Below, in pieces: positions 15,950 through 25,907 of a stretch of DNA of 64,000 nt (position 1 is the first letter of the stretch; every line of letters starts with the position of its first letter). Under the pieces are notes generated by a model that saw only the letters and a program-made list of their open reading frames with translations, had not been told where the DNA came from and ran no database searches. The stretch comes from Stappia sediminis. GTDB taxonomy: Bacteria > Pseudomonadota > Alphaproteobacteria > Rhizobiales > Stappiaceae. The stretch lies in assembly GCF_009826895.1 (NCBI RefSeq), contig NZ_WUMV01000007.1, forward strand, positions 186,001 through 250,000, in the 5' to 3' direction. Made by a program: the position numbers and the translations under genes.

Positions 15950-16892
15950 CCTTTTTTCCGGAAACGCCGCGCTGCGGTTCCGGCAAAATGCCTTCCGGCC
16001 GGAACCGCAGCACGAGCTGCAGCATCAGGCCAATGAGAAAGATGCGGATATACTTCGCCTTGATCGCGATTTCCGGCGGAAACTGGTCGGTCAGGATCTC
16101 GGAGAAGGACCAGATCACCCAGACGACCGCGACCCCAAGGATCGCGCCGCGGTTATTCCCCGAGCCGCCGAGGATCAGCATGATCCAGACCAGGAACGTC
16201 GCCACCATCGGGTCGATCGCTTCCGGCGTGATCGCGCGGTTGAGATGCGCGAAAAGCGCGCCGCCCAACCCCATGAGCGCGGCACCGAAGATGAAGGCCT
16301 CCAGCCGGCGGAAGGGAACGTCCTTGCCCATGGCGCGCGCGGCAAGCTCATTGTCGCGGATCGCGCGCATCATTCGCCCCCAGGGCGCGGCAATCTGGCG
16401 TTCCACCAGCAGGTAGACGACGAGAAGAATGCCGCCCACGAGCGCGAGATAGGCAAGCTGCGACTGCACGTATGGAAGGTCGCCGAACGGGCGCGGGATG
16501 TTGGTAACGCCACGTGCGGAGTTCGTCAGCCAGTCCTCGGATTTCACGACAAGGCGGATGATCTCCGCCACGCCGATGGTGGCGATCGCAAGATAGTCGG
16601 AGCGGAACCTGAGACAGATCTTGCCGATCGGCCATGCAATTGCGGCCGCAAGCACCATGGCGCCGGCCCAACCAACCGGCACCGGCAGGTCGAACCCGCC
16701 GATGCGCCCCGCCGCCTCGGGCGTCGTCAGGATCGCCGAGGCATAGGCGCCGACGGCGAAGAAACCCGCGATGCCTGCATTGAAAAGGCCGGTGAAGCCC
16801 CACTGGATGTTGAGGCCAAGCGCAAGCAATCCGTAGATGCAGATGAAGATCGCCATGAAGACGGCGTAGTTGAGAAGTCCGATCCACTCCAT
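15942..16892 (-). CDS. livM: Branched-chain-amino-acid-type ABC transporter permease LivM
   Basis: 316 residues, mostly hydrophobic with about 8-10 membrane segments. LALGLNIQWGFTGLFNAGIAGFFAVGAYA at the start is the usual LivM opening, and the cytoplasmic coupling loop RMMRAIRDNELAARAMGKDVPFRRLEAFIFGAALMGLGG is typical. It forms the inner-membrane channel with LivH. ATG at 16892, 10 bases after livH, in the order livG-livF-livH-livM. Substrate specificity lies with the binding protein. Confidence 0.93.
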   Translation of the reverse strand: MEWIGLLNYAVFMAIFICIYGLLALGLNIQWGFTGLFNAGIAGFFAVGAYASAILTTPEAAGRIGGFDLPVPVGWAGAMVLAAAIAWPIGKICLRFRSDYLAIATIGVAEIIRLVVKSEDWLTNSARGVTNIPRPFGDLPYVQSQLAYLALVGGILLVVYLLVERQIAAPWGRMMRAIRDNELAARAMGKDVPFRRLEAFIFGAALMGLGGALFAHLNRAITPEAIDPMVATFLVWIMLILGGSGNNRGAILGVAVVWVIWSFSEILTDQFPPEIAIKAKYIRIFLIGLMLQLVLRFRPEGILPEPQRGVSGKKDL

Positions 16893-16902
16893 CACCGCCC
16901 CC

Positions 16903-17775
16903 TTATAGTACCTTGCCGCGCAGCAGCCCTGTCGGGCGCAGAAGCAGCATGAGCAATAGAATGACGAATGCCATCGCGGCCTTGTATTCGCTTGGAATGA
17001 ATATGACGGAGACCTCTTCCGCGACGCCGACTATCAGCCCGCCAAGCACCGCCCCCTCGATCCGCCCGACACCGCCGAGAATGGCTGCGGCGAACATCGG
17101 CAGAAGCATCTGCCAGCCCATCATGGATTTCAGCTCGGTGTTGAGGCCGAGGAAGAAGCCCGAAGCGGCGCAAAGTCCACCGACGATCAGCCATGTCAGG
17201 AACACGACCTTGCCGTTGTCGACACCGGAAAGAAGCGCAAGGTTCGGGTTGTCTGACATGGCGCGCATCGCCTTGCCCCATTTCGTCTTCATGAGGAAGA
17301 GCTGCAGCGCGAGCACAAGCCCGATCATGGTGAGGATCGTCACGATCTCGCGGTCCTTCAGGCGGATGCCCCACCAGTTTTCAGGCCGTGCGATACCGCG
17401 AATATAGGATTCGGCATCGACACCCCAGATCACCTGCACAAGGGAACGCACCATCAGCGCCACACCCAGAGAGGCCATCACCGTAACGATGCGCGGGCGC
17501 TCACGCAGATAATCGTAGAAAAGCTTGTCTATCCCGACGGCTGCAAAGGCCGTCACCACCATGGCGACCGGAAGGGCCGCATAGACCGGCAGACCGAGGA
17601 GCGTCACGGCGGCGAAGGCGACGAATGCGCCAAGCGTCGCAATATCGCCGTGGGCAAGATGCGCATAGCGCAGGATCGCGAAGACCAGCGTGATGCCGAC
17701 AGCGCCGAGCGCATAGATCGAGCCGAGCACGAGGCCCGGAATAATGTAGAAATTCAGGAGTTCCAGAAATTCCAT
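16903..17775 (-). CDS. livH: Branched-chain-amino-acid-type ABC transporter permease LivH
   Basis: 290 residues with about eight membrane segments. GLVLGSIYALGAVGITLVFAILRYAHLAHGDIATLGAFVA is the LivH N-terminal signature, and KWGKAMRAMSDNPNLALLSGVDNGKVVFLTWLIVGGLCA contains the loop that contacts the ATPases. It pairs with LivM in the cytoplasmic membrane. The gene lies 12 bases after livF, without its own promoter. Confidence 0.93.
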   Translation of the reverse strand: MEFLELLNFYIIPGLVLGSIYALGAVGITLVFAILRYAHLAHGDIATLGAFVAFAAVTLLGLPVYAALPVAMVVTAFAAVGIDKLFYDYLRERPRIVTVMASLGVALMVRSLVQVIWGVDAESYIRGIARPENWWGIRLKDREIVTILTMIGLVLALQLFLMKTKWGKAMRAMSDNPNLALLSGVDNGKVVFLTWLIVGGLCAASGFFLGLNTELKSMMGWQMLLPMFAAAILGGVGRIEGAVLGGLIVGVAEEVSVIFIPSEYKAAMAFVILLLMLLLRPTGLLRGKVL

Positions 17776-17787
17776 TGACCCTAGCCC

Positions 17788-18495
17788 TTATCCGCCAAGG
17801 AACATTTCAGCGACCTCGCGGTCGGCCAGCAGTTCCGCCCCCGTTCCCTCGTGGCGGTTGGCGCCCGAGGCCAGCACATAGCCGCGGTCGGAAAAGGCAA
17901 GCGCCTGCTTGGCGTGCTGTTCGACCAGAAGAAGCGCCACCCCGTCATCGCGCACATCACGGCAGATCTGGAAAATCTGCTCCATGTAGCGGGGCGAAAG
18001 GCCTGCCGTCGGCTCGTCGAGCAGCAGCACCTTGGGATCGAGCATCAGCGCCCGGCCCATAGCCACCATCTGCCGCTGGCCGCCGGAAAGGTTTCCCGCA
18101 AGCGTCTTTCGCCGCTCCTTCAGATCCGGAAACAGGCCGTAGACCCGGTCATAAGCCCTGGTCTGGTCGCCGGAGCGAAGGAACGCGCCCATCTCCAGGT
18201 TCTCGTGAACCGTCATCTCGCGGAAGATGTTGTCGACCTGCGGCACGTAGCACACGCCTGCCTGCACGATCAGGTTCGGCTTCAGCCCGGTGATGTCCTT
18301 ACCGTCGATGGTGATCTTGCCGCCGCGAACATGCAGGAGGCCGAAGATCGCCTTCATCGCCGTCGACTTGCCCGCGCCGTTCGGTCCGACGATGGCGACG
18401 ATTTCGCCAGGCGCGACGTTGAGCGACACGCCCTGGAGAATATCGGCATCGCCATAGCCGCCGCGCACTTCGCGCATATCGAGAAGCGGGCTCAT
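17788..18495 (-). CDS. livF: Branched-chain-amino-acid-type ABC transporter ATPase LivF
   Basis: 235 residues, one ABC ATPase domain: Walker A GPNGAGKST (about 38-46), signature LSGGQRQMVAMGRALM, Walker B VLLLDEPTAGLSP and the H-loop in LLVEQHAKQAL. The ending FSDRGYVLASGANRHEGTGAELL is that of LivF. It energises transport with LivG on the cytoplasmic face. The ATG overlaps the livG stop by four bases (ATGA), so translation is coupled. Confidence 0.94.
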   Translation of the reverse strand: MSPLLDMREVRGGYGDADILQGVSLNVAPGEIVAIVGPNGAGKSTAMKAIFGLLHVRGGKITIDGKDITGLKPNLIVQAGVCYVPQVDNIFREMTVHENLEMGAFLRSGDQTRAYDRVYGLFPDLKERRKTLAGNLSGGQRQMVAMGRALMLDPKVLLLDEPTAGLSPRYMEQIFQICRDVRDDGVALLLVEQHAKQALAFSDRGYVLASGANRHEGTGAELLADREVAEMFLGG

Positions 18496-19262
18496 GCGGC
18501 GTCTCCGACGGTTTCGCCGAGGTAGGCCTCGAGAACGCGCGGGTCGGAGCGCACGGTCTGGAAATCGCCTTCGATGAGTACCGTACCTTCCGCCATGCAG
18601 ATCACGGGGTGGCAGAGCTTCTCGATCATTTCCATGTCGTGTTCGATGAGGATGAAGGTATAGCCGCGCTCCTTGTTGAGGATCGCGATCTTCTCCTCAA
18701 GTTTGCGCAGGAGCGTGCGGTTCACGCCCGCCGCCGGCTCGTCCAGAAGCACGAGCCTGGCGTCCGTCATCATGGTGCGGCCCAGTTCCAGCAGCTTCTT
18801 CTGACCGCCGGAAAGGTTGCCCGCCCTCTCGTCGGCGACATGGGTAAGTTCCAGGAACTCCAGCGTTTCCCAGGCGCGCCTTTCCGTTTCGCGTTCGTCG
18901 CCCGCGACCTTGCCCCAGGCGAACCAGTTGGCGAACAGGCTCTCGCCCGCCTGATGGCCTGGCACCATCATCAGGTTTTCAAGCACCGTCAGGCGGTGAA
19001 ATTCGTGCGGGATCTGGAAGGTGCGCACCAGCCCCTTGTGAAAGCGCTTGTCGGCGGAGAGATGGGTGATGTCCTCGCCCATATAGCGAATGCGCCCGGA
19101 CGTGGGCTCGATCGCGCCGGCGATCAGGTTGAAGAGTGTCGTCTTGCCGGCGCCATTCGGACCTATCAGGCCGGTGATGTGTCCTTCTTCCGCGGTCAGC
19201 GTACACCGGTCGACGGCGCGAAAGCCACCGTACTCCATGACGAGATTTTCAACTTCCAGCAT
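18492..19262 (-). CDS. livG: Branched-chain-amino-acid-type ABC transporter ATPase LivG
   Basis: 256 residues. Walker A GPNGAGKTT, the LivG-type insert (FHKGLVRTFQIPHEFHRLTVLENLMMVPG), signature LSGGQKKLLELGRTMM, Walker B LVLLDEPAAGVN and the H-loop in FILIEHDMEMIEKL. First gene of the liv group. It begins 75 bases after the kynB stop with no visible terminator between, so it may share the kyn transcript. Confidence 0.94.
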   Translation of the reverse strand: MLEVENLVMEYGGFRAVDRCTLTAEEGHITGLIGPNGAGKTTLFNLIAGAIEPTSGRIRYMGEDITHLSADKRFHKGLVRTFQIPHEFHRLTVLENLMMVPGHQAGESLFANWFAWGKVAGDERETERRAWETLEFLELTHVADERAGNLSGGQKKLLELGRTMMTDARLVLLDEPAAGVNRTLLRKLEEKIAILNKERGYTFILIEHDMEMIEKLCHPVICMAEGTVLIEGDFQTVRSDPRVLEAYLGETVGDAA

Positions 19263-19337
19263 ATGGACGTTCGCCTCCAGCCCCTCGCCTCAAACGGCAT
19301 TCTTGCCGCTCTTGTTCTTGAAATATGTGTCTCAGGG

Positions 19338-19967
19338 TCAGTCAAATCTTCGCAGCACGGCCCTGACCGGTGCCGCGTCCAGCCCTTGTAACTTCAAAGG
19401 CAGCGCGATCAACTCAAAATCCCCTGTTTCCGTAAGGTTTAGCCTGAGATTTTCCAGAATACGCATGTCGTGGCGCAAAAATGCCATATGCGCCGGAAGG
19501 TCTTTCGAAGTCGCCGGATCGACGGAAGGTACATCGACACCGACGAGCTTCACACCTTTTCCATGAAGAAGATCAACCGTTTCAGGTGCGAGCGCACGAA
19601 AATCGTCGCGCCACTCCATGTAGTCGACTTGCGTCTCAAGCCGAAGCAGGACGCGTTGCGGAACATCCGCAAGGAATTTTTCGACGTCTTCCGGCCGGCA
19701 GAGCGGGCCTTGGCCCCGCGCATCGATGACACGGGCCGGGCCGATGAAATCCTCAAGCGCAAGCGCATCGATCGAAGCGCCTCCGGCATCGTAATGCAGC
19801 GGGGCGTCCGCATGTGCGCCGCAATGTGCGGACATGGAAAATTCTGCGACATTGACCGGACATTCGGGCCCTATTCCGAAGGTATTCTTCGTGCGGTATT
19901 CCGCATCGCCCGGGAAAATGGCCATGCCGGCCCGAACGGACGGCGTAATATCGATGATGCGTGCCAA
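19338..19967 (-). CDS. kynB: Kynurenine formamidase KynB
   Basis: 209 residues of the cyclase/metal-dependent formamidase family. The zinc-binding motif H48-x-G-x-H52-x-D54-x-x-x-H58 (SAHCGAHADAPLHY) is present, with FPGD at 18-21 and DITPSVRAG at the start. It hydrolyses N-formylkynurenine to kynurenine and formate, the second step of tryptophan breakdown. The start appears to be TTG with GAGGAG about 10 bases upstream, 13 bases after kynA. The next ATG would cut off the conserved IIDITP strand. Confidence 0.93.
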   Translation of the reverse strand: MARIIDITPSVRAGMAIFPGDAEYRTKNTFGIGPECPVNVAEFSMSAHCGAHADAPLHYDAGGASIDALALEDFIGPARVIDARGQGPLCRPEDVEKFLADVPQRVLLRLETQVDYMEWRDDFRALAPETVDLLHGKGVKLVGVDVPSVDPATSKDLPAHMAFLRHDMRILENLRLNLTETGDFELIALPLKLQGLDAAPVRAVLRRFD

Positions 19968-19980
19968 GGCGGCGGTCTCC

Positions 19981-20826
19981 TCAAAGATCGGCGCGGATCG
20001 ACCAGAGTTCGGGAAAAAGCACGACCTCCAGCATCCGCCGCAGATAGGCCACTCCCGACGTCCCGCCCGTGCCGCGTTTGAAGCCGATCACCCGCTCGAC
20101 GGTGGTTACGTGGTTGAACCGCCAGCGGCGGAAGTAATCCTCGAAATCGACAAGCTTTTCGGCAAGCTCGTAAAGCGGCCAGTGTTTGCGCGGGTCTCGA
20201 TAGACCTCGAGCCACGCTTCGCGAACGCTTTCGTTCTCCTCGTGCGGAGTCGACGGGCCGCGCTCAAGCATGGCCTTGTCGATGGCAAATCCCTCGCGCG
20301 CGAGCAGCCGGATCGCCTCGTCATAGAGGCTGGTCTCATGCAGCAGCCCGTCGAGCCACGCATGCACTTCGGGGATATGCGCATGCGGGCGCAGCATGGC
20401 GGCGTTCTTGTTGCCAGCCAGATATTCGATCGCGCGATACTGGTAGGACTGGAAGCCGGAGGACTGGCCAAGCTGGTCGCGAAACTCTTCGTATTCCGAG
20501 GGCGTCATGGTGCGCAGCACCTGCCATGCGGAATTGAGCTGCTCGAAGATTCGCGCAACGCGCGTCAGCATCTTGAAGGCGGGCGAAAGATCACCTGCCG
20601 CAATCTTGCCCTTGGCCGCGACAAGCTCGTGGATGGCAAGCTTCATCCAGAGCTCCGACGTCTGATGCTGGATGATGAACAGCATTTCGTCATGGGCGGA
20701 CGAGATCGGCGACTGGGCGCTCAACACCTTGTCGAGGGCAAGGTAGTCGCCATAGGACATCCGCCCGTCGAATTCCATCTGGGCGCCGTCGTCCGCCGGA
20801 TCGTAAGGCGTGCCGGGCATCGTCAT
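19981..20826 (-). CDS. kynA: Tryptophan 2,3-dioxygenase
   Basis: 281 residues. [17 protein letters not shown] (48-62) is the TDO signature, holding the active-site His in [29 protein letters not shown] near the C-terminus contains the heme-ligand His and the GTGGTSG loop that closes over the substrate. It opens the indole ring of tryptophan to N-formylkynurenine. The ATG overlaps the kynU stop (ATGA, 20823-20826), so the two are translationally coupled. The much longer frame to 21129 lies inside kynU and is rejected. Confidence 0.96.
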   Translation of the reverse strand: MTMPGTPYDPADDGAQMEFDGRMSYGDYLALDKVLSAQSPISSAHDEMLFIIQHQTSELWMKLAIHELVAAKGKIAAGDLSPAFKMLTRVARIFEQLNSAWQVLRTMTPSEYEEFRDQLGQSSGFQSYQYRAIEYLAGNKNAAMLRPHAHIPEVHAWLDGLLHETSLYDEAIRLLAREGFAIDKAMLERGPSTPHEENESVREAWLEVYRDPRKHWPLYELAEKLVDFEDYFRRWRFNHVTTVERVIGFKRGTGGTSGVAYLRRMLEVVLFPELWSIRADL

Positions 20827-22058
20827 GTCACTTTCGCCTTCTTCTTGAACTCCTCCCGGTCCCAGGCGCGCGTTGCCACGATTTCCTCGAGGGTTTCCGC
20901 CGCCTTGAGGACGTCCATATGGGATAGATAGAGCGGCGTGAACCCGAAGCGCACGATATCGGGCGCGCGGAAATCGCCGATCACGCCACGGGCGATCAGC
21001 GCCTGCATCAGCGGGTAGCCGTAGTCGCAGCGGAACGAGACTTGCGACCCACGCGCTTGCGCATCCCGCGGGGATGCAAGCACAAGATCGGGGCAGCGCG
21101 CCTCGACCTCGGCGATGAATAGTTCGCAAAGGCTGACGGACTTTTCCCGAAGCGTGTTCATATTGACGTCCGCAAAGACATCAAGCGCCGTATCGAGGGC
21201 GGAAAGCGAAAGCACCGGCGGCGTGCCGACCCTCATGCGGTCGACGCCCTTCGCCGGGCGGTAGTCGAGATCGAAGGCGAAAGGTGCCTCGTGCCCCATC
21301 CAACCGGTTAGTGGAGGTGTAATCGTTTCCTGGTGTTTCGGCGCCACGTAGAGGAACGCCGGCGCGCCCGGACCGCCGTTCAGGTATTTGTAGCCGCAAC
21401 CGACCGCGAAATCCGCATTCGCGCCCGCGAGGTCGACGGAAAACGCGCCCGCCGAATGCGCGAGATCCCAGAGGGCGAGCGCCCCTGCCTCATGCGCGCG
21501 CTTGGTGATCGCCCGCATGTCATGCCGGCGGCCGGTCTTGTAGTCCACCTGGGTGATCATGGTCACCGCGATGGTTTCGTCTATCGCGCCTTCGACGTCT
21601 TCCGGCGCCACGATCTTCAGTTTATGGCCGGCTTCCAGCAAAGCCGAGAGCCCCTGCGCCATGTAAAGGTCGGTCGGGAAGTTTCCGCTGTCGGAGAGGA
21701 TGACCTTTCGGCCCGGCCTTAGTTTAAGCGCGCTCGCCAGCACCTTGAAGAGGTTGATGCAGGTGGAATCGGTTGCCACCACCGTACCTGGGGCCGCGCC
21801 GATCAGCCGGGCGATCTTGTCGCCGACGCGCGCCGGCAGATCGATCCAGTCGTGGTCGTTCCAGCCACGGATCAGGCTTTCGCCCCATTCGCGCGAGACC
21901 ACGTCCGCCATGCGGGCGGGAACGGCGCGCGGAAGCACGCCCAGCGAATTGCCGTCGAGATAGATCACGCCACCGGGGATGTCGAACTCGTCGCGCTTAT
22001 GCGCCAGCGGATCGTTGCGGTCGAGCCGCTCGATCTCCGTCCGCGTCAGTCGCGCCAT
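20823..22058 (-). CDS. kynU: Kynureninase
   Basis: 411 residues, a PLP-dependent enzyme that cleaves kynurenine to anthranilate and alanine. YLDGNSLG at 33-40, [14 protein letters not shown] at 124-137 (phosphate/ring contacts), [16 protein letters not shown] with the PLP-contacting Asp, and the PLP lysine K224 in [14 protein letters not shown]. Start ATG at 22058 with GGAGG 9 bases upstream. First gene of kynUAB, divergent from a GntR-type regulator. Confidence 0.95.
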   Translation of the reverse strand: MARLTRTEIERLDRNDPLAHKRDEFDIPGGVIYLDGNSLGVLPRAVPARMADVVSREWGESLIRGWNDHDWIDLPARVGDKIARLIGAAPGTVVATDSTCINLFKVLASALKLRPGRKVILSDSGNFPTDLYMAQGLSALLEAGHKLKIVAPEDVEGAIDETIAVTMITQVDYKTGRRHDMRAITKRAHEAGALALWDLAHSAGAFSVDLAGANADFAVGCGYKYLNGGPGAPAFLYVAPKHQETITPPLTGWMGHEAPFAFDLDYRPAKGVDRMRVGTPPVLSLSALDTALDVFADVNMNTLREKSVSLCELFIAEVEARCPDLVLASPRDAQARGSQVSFRCDYGYPLMQALIARGVIGDFRAPDIVRFGFTPLYLSHMDVLKAAETLEEIVATRAWDREEFKKKAKVT

Positions 22059-22171
22059 CGCAAATATCCTCCCGCTCACGCTCAACGCGACGTGAACCTA
22101 ACAGCGATCGAAGGGCTGGACAAGAATTATATATAATCTATCTTGTCATATATATTCCAACGTGAGCCGCC
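22059..22171. promoter_or_regulatory. Divergent kynU/gntR promoter region with AT-rich dyads
   Basis: 113 bases between divergent genes. It contains a perfect 12-bp palindrome attatatataat (22126-22137) and a second AT-only block around 22148-22155 (atatatat), about 22 bases apart, in an otherwise GC-rich window. The position suits an operator for the neighbouring GntR/FCD regulator. Confidence 0.5.
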
Positions 22172-22897
22172 ATGTCCAAATCGGAAGATGCCTTTACCGC
22201 CTTGCGAAGCGATATCCTCGACGCGGTCCTTCCGCCGGACGAACCGCTTGTCATCGCAAGCCTGAGAGAACGTTACGGATATGGCTGGACGCCGTTGCGC
22301 GAAGCGCTTCCGCGTCTGGAGGCGGAAAATCTCGTCGTCTTCCAGCAAAACAGGGGCTATCGCGTTGCGCCCGTATCCGCGAAGTCGCTGCGCGATCTCC
22401 AGGCCGCGCGCCTTGCGGTGGAAAGCGCGCTTCTTCAATCCTCCATCGAAAAGGGGGACGGCGACTGGGAGGGCAGGATCGTCGCCGCCCATCATCTTCT
22501 CGCCAAGGCGCCCTCGCCCGCTCCGGGCATGAAGGAGGAAGGTGTGAGACACTGGGAAGAACGGCATGACGCCTTTCACGATGCGCTTCTCGGTGCCGGC
22601 GGCTCGGACTGGCTGATGCGCTTCCAGCGCCAGACTGCGGATCAGCTTCACCGTCATCATCGCTTCATGGTGCACGGCCCCAATTCGCGCGGCATCCTCG
22701 ATACCGTCGACCGGAATGCCTTCGAGGAAGTGCTTCAGAAAACGCTGGGGCTTGACCACCACACGATGCTGATGGAGGCCGTGCTCTCTCGCAACGTTCG
22801 GCTGTCACTTGCGCTGTTGAAGGAGCACATCGGTTTCTCGCTTGCCGTCTACGAGACGCTCTGGCCGGAAAACGACGCGATTGATCATACGGATTGA
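22172..22897 (+). CDS. GntR-family regulator (FadR/FCD class)
   Basis: 241 residues. The N-terminal winged helix (RSDILDAVLPPDEPLVIASLRERYGYGWTPLREALPRLEAENLVVFQQNRGYRVAPVS) is GntR-type; the all-helical FCD domain with conserved Asp/His residues (ERHDAFHDALLGAGGSDWLMRF, LEAVLS-type end) binds a metal and an acid ligand. Divergence from kynU suggests control of kynurenine-pathway genes, with a pathway intermediate as ligand (inference). Confidence 0.85.
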   Translation: MSKSEDAFTALRSDILDAVLPPDEPLVIASLRERYGYGWTPLREALPRLEAENLVVFQQNRGYRVAPVSAKSLRDLQAARLAVESALLQSSIEKGDGDWEGRIVAAHHLLAKAPSPAPGMKEEGVRHWEERHDAFHDALLGAGGSDWLMRFQRQTADQLHRHHRFMVHGPNSRGILDTVDRNAFEEVLQKTLGLDHHTMLMEAVLSRNVRLSLALLKEHIGFSLAVYETLWPENDAIDHTD

Positions 22898-23070
22898 GGC
22901 CTTTCGGCGAGCGAACGCGACATGGATTTTCAGATTTCCGTCATCGGCGGGACGAACGGATGACGAAGGCGTAAACTCAAGGCATAGTCCGCGCGTCCGG
23001 TGATATGTCACCGCATCATGATGCCAGGTTTCTGGCGGAGGCCTTGAATTCGGGAGGCCGGGAGGACGCC

Positions 23071-24453
23071 TTGTTCATAAGCGTGTTCGACATTTTCAAG
23101 ATCGGCATCGGGCCGTCGTCGTCCCACACAATGGGGCCGATGGTGGCTGCCGCACGTTTCCTGGCCAGCCTGAAGGAGATGCATGCCGAGCCGGAGCGGA
23201 TCACCGTCTCTCTGCACGGCTCGCTCGCATTCACCGGCAAGGGTCATGCGACGGATCGCGCCGTTCTCCTCGGGCTTCTTGGGCACGAGCCCGCCACCAT
23301 CGATCCTGACCGGGCCGAACGCGACTATGAGACGCTGAAGGAGACGAAGCGTCTCGCGATCCCGGGCCTTGCAACGCTTTCCTTTGATCCGGAATCCGAT
23401 CTTCAGTTCGATTACGGCCCTCCGCTGGAGGGCCATTCCAACGGAATGGTCTGCCGCGCCTATGACGGAGAGAACCGGCCGATCCTCGAAGAAACCTATT
23501 TCTCCGTCGGCGGCGGCTTCGTCCTGACCGCCGGAGAGCTTGCCGCGCTTGCCGAAGGCGAGCCGGTACGCGAGGAGATACCCGTTCCCTACCCCTTCAA
23601 GACGGCGAAGCAGATGCTTTCGATGGGAAAGGAACACGGCCTGACAGTTGCGCAGATGAAGCGGGAAAACGAGCTTCTGCGTCATCCCGATATCGACCTT
23701 GACGAGGCGGTCGACGGGATCTGGAATGCCATGAATTCCTGCATCCAGCGCGGGCTGTCGCAGGAAGGCCAGTTGCCGGGCGGGCTGAAGGTTAAGCGCC
23801 GGGCGCGCCAGATTCACGAGAAGCTTATCTCCGAGCAAGGCAAGAACCGTCCGTTCGATCATAAGGTGATGGACTGGCTCGCCGTCTACGCCATGGCCGT
23901 CAACGAGGAGAACGCCGCCGGCGGGCGGATCGTCACGGCCCCCACGAACGGGGCGGCGGGCGTCATCCCCTCGGTCGTTCGTTACTATATCGACCATTGC
24001 CCGGATTGCAGCCGGGCGGGCATCCGCACCTTCCTTCTCGTCGCCGCCGCGATCGGCGGCCTCATCAAGACGAATGCCTCGATCTCCGGCGCCGAAGTCG
24101 GTTGCCAGGGTGAGGTCGGCTCGGCGTCCGCCATGGCCGCGGCCGGGCTTTGCGCGGCCCTTGGCGGCACAAATGAGCAGGTGGAAAACGCCGCCGAGAT
24201 CGCTCTTGAACACCATCTCGGCATGACCTGCGATCCCGTCGGCGGCCTCGTCCAGGTGCCCTGTATCGAGCGAAACGCGCTTGGCGCCGTGAAGGCCGTA
24301 ACCGCCGCCTCCCTTGCTCTGAGGGGCGACGGCACCCATTTCGTGCCGCTCGACAGCTGCATCGAGACCATGCGCCAGACCGGCATCGACATGACGGATA
24401 AATACAAGGAAACCTCGCAAGGCGGCCTTGCCGTCAATGTTGTGGAGTGTTGA
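23071..24453 (+). CDS. L-serine ammonia-lyase (iron-sulfur, single chain)
   Basis: 460 residues if started at the TTG at 23071 (GGAGG 5 bases upstream; gives [24 protein letters not shown], the usual start). Residues 1-180 form the beta part and the rest the alpha part of bacterial L-serine dehydratases. C345, C387 and C398 (in [22 protein letters not shown]) have exactly the spacing of the 4Fe-4S ligands in this family, and TNGAAGVIP is present. It deaminates serine to pyruvate. The frame is open to 23005, but no better start is there. No operon partner is evident. Confidence 0.93.
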   Translation: MFISVFDIFKIGIGPSSSHTMGPMVAAARFLASLKEMHAEPERITVSLHGSLAFTGKGHATDRAVLLGLLGHEPATIDPDRAERDYETLKETKRLAIPGLATLSFDPESDLQFDYGPPLEGHSNGMVCRAYDGENRPILEETYFSVGGGFVLTAGELAALAEGEPVREEIPVPYPFKTAKQMLSMGKEHGLTVAQMKRENELLRHPDIDLDEAVDGIWNAMNSCIQRGLSQEGQLPGGLKVKRRARQIHEKLISEQGKNRPFDHKVMDWLAVYAMAVNEENAAGGRIVTAPTNGAAGVIPSVVRYYIDHCPDCSRAGIRTFLLVAAAIGGLIKTNASISGAEVGCQGEVGSASAMAAAGLCAALGGTNEQVENAAEIALEHHLGMTCDPVGGLVQVPCIERNALGAVKAVTAASLALRGDGTHFVPLDSCIETMRQTGIDMTDKYKETSQGGLAVNVVEC

Positions 24454-24530
24454 AACGCCAGCCGGAACGATAGTTGTTCGCGCGACCTGAGACCTTCGGT
24501 TTCCTGAGAATTCGACCGGGATTAGCTGCT

Positions 24531-25871
24531 TCAGCCGGAGAATTCGGCTTCCATCTCGCGGCGGACCTTTACCGCATGATCGTCGCCGTCGAACTCGACG
24601 TCCGACCATTTCAAGATCTCACCTTCCGCGATATCCGCTTTGAGCCTTACACCGCTCGCAAGTCCCAGGGGAAGGGCCGCCATGGCAAGCGAGGTTTCCG
24701 CCGGCTGCTGCTTGCCCCACACGCAGAAGCCGCCCTCGCCGTCGAGCACTTCGCCCGCCTTGAGGGGCCGCTTGGCGGTGGCAACGACATCGGAAACGAA
24801 GCCTTTGGGCGCTCCCGTCGGCTCGCCGCGCAGGGCTGCGGAGGCCACCGAAATACCGAGTTCCAGACCGATCATATGCGTCGGGCGATAAAGTGCGGCG
24901 AACCGCCCGCTGTCGTCCTCCAGCATGTGATATTCGGTAAAGCAGCGGCGGGTGTATTCCGTCTCGCCCTCGATCACCACATAGGTGCCCATGGCCAGGT
25001 GATGCGGTACGTCCCCGCCATCTCGGGTGAGCGAGGAGACCACTTCGGTCGTGCCTGAAAAGGCAAGCGTTCCACCGTTCTCCTTCGGCTTGCATACGGT
25101 CGAAAGTTCGAACCGGCTCGCAGGCGGGAACGCAAGGCCGTCAGGCTGCGGCTTCAGCCCCGTCGCATTGCAGACCGCGCTCATCTCGATGCCGGATTTG
25201 GTACCGTCCAGAAACGAGTTGAACATCTGCAGGTTGAGGCCGGACTTGTCCTTGAAGGTCAGATACTTGCAAAGCTCGTCCCACACGGTGTCCGGCGTGA
25301 GGCCATGAAACTGAGGCAGGTAGCGCGTGCCTTTGCCTGCGCAAACCACCTTGAAGCCGCAGGCCCGCGCCCAGTCGACATGCTCGCAGATAAGCGCCGG
25401 CTGGTCGCCCCAGGCCAGCGAATAGACGACGCCCGCCCTGTCGGCCCTGCGCTTCAAAAGCGGGCCGGCAAGCACGTCCGCCTCCACGTTGACCATGACG
25501 ATATGCTTGCCCGCCTCGATTGCCGCAAGGCAATGGCGGATGCCGACGGTAGGGTGCCCCGTCGCTTCGATCACCACATCGACCGGACCGGCGGAAATCG
25601 CCATTTGCGCGTCGTCGGTAACGAGCGTGGTGCCGTTCTTTACCGCCTCTTCGAGCGAGACCGCGCCATATTGCGCCTGCGGCCAGCCCGTAGCCTCCAG
25701 GGACGCTCGCGCCTTTGAAACATCGAGGTCCACGACGGCGGCGATCTGGACGCCCTTCGTCAGCCGCGCCCGGGCAAGGTACATGGAACCGAATTTGCCA
25801 GCGCCGATCAGCACGACGCATATCGGCCTGTCCGCCTCGGCCCGCGCGGCAAGCATGGACGACAGGTTCAC
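24531..25871 (-). CDS. NAD(P)-dependent oxidoreductase with C-terminal SAF domain
   Basis: 446 residues. An N-terminal Rossmann domain like homoserine dehydrogenase (VVLIGAGKFGSMYLARARL, about 18-37; VIEATGHPTVG; HIVMVNVEADVLAGPLLKRRA) is followed by a middle domain and a C-terminal SAF-like domain (TAKRPLKAGEVLDGEGGFCVWG...LKADIAEGEILKWSDVEFD). The family is widespread next to transporters and sugar-acid or polyol catabolic genes in rhizobia, but I do not know its substrate. GTG start with AAGGGGAAG upstream. It follows the TRAP permease and universal stress protein genes on the same strand and probably shares their transcript. Confidence 0.75.
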   Translation of the reverse strand: MNLSSMLAARAEADRPICVVLIGAGKFGSMYLARARLTKGVQIAAVVDLDVSKARASLEATGWPQAQYGAVSLEEAVKNGTTLVTDDAQMAISAGPVDVVIEATGHPTVGIRHCLAAIEAGKHIVMVNVEADVLAGPLLKRRADRAGVVYSLAWGDQPALICEHVDWARACGFKVVCAGKGTRYLPQFHGLTPDTVWDELCKYLTFKDKSGLNLQMFNSFLDGTKSGIEMSAVCNATGLKPQPDGLAFPPASRFELSTVCKPKENGGTLAFSGTTEVVSSLTRDGGDVPHHLAMGTYVVIEGETEYTRRCFTEYHMLEDDSGRFAALYRPTHMIGLELGISVASAALRGEPTGAPKGFVSDVVATAKRPLKAGEVLDGEGGFCVWGKQQPAETSLAMAALPLGLASGVRLKADIAEGEILKWSDVEFDGDDHAVKVRREMEAEFSG

Positions 25872-25907
25872 GTATTCTTCCCCTTGGCCCAGGTGCGAAT
25901 GCCCTTT

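Noticed and set aside
23008-24609. A 533-codon minus-strand frame opposite L-serine dehydratase
   Set aside because: Antisense shadow of a well-defined enzyme; composition rich in Arg, Gly and His without motifs.
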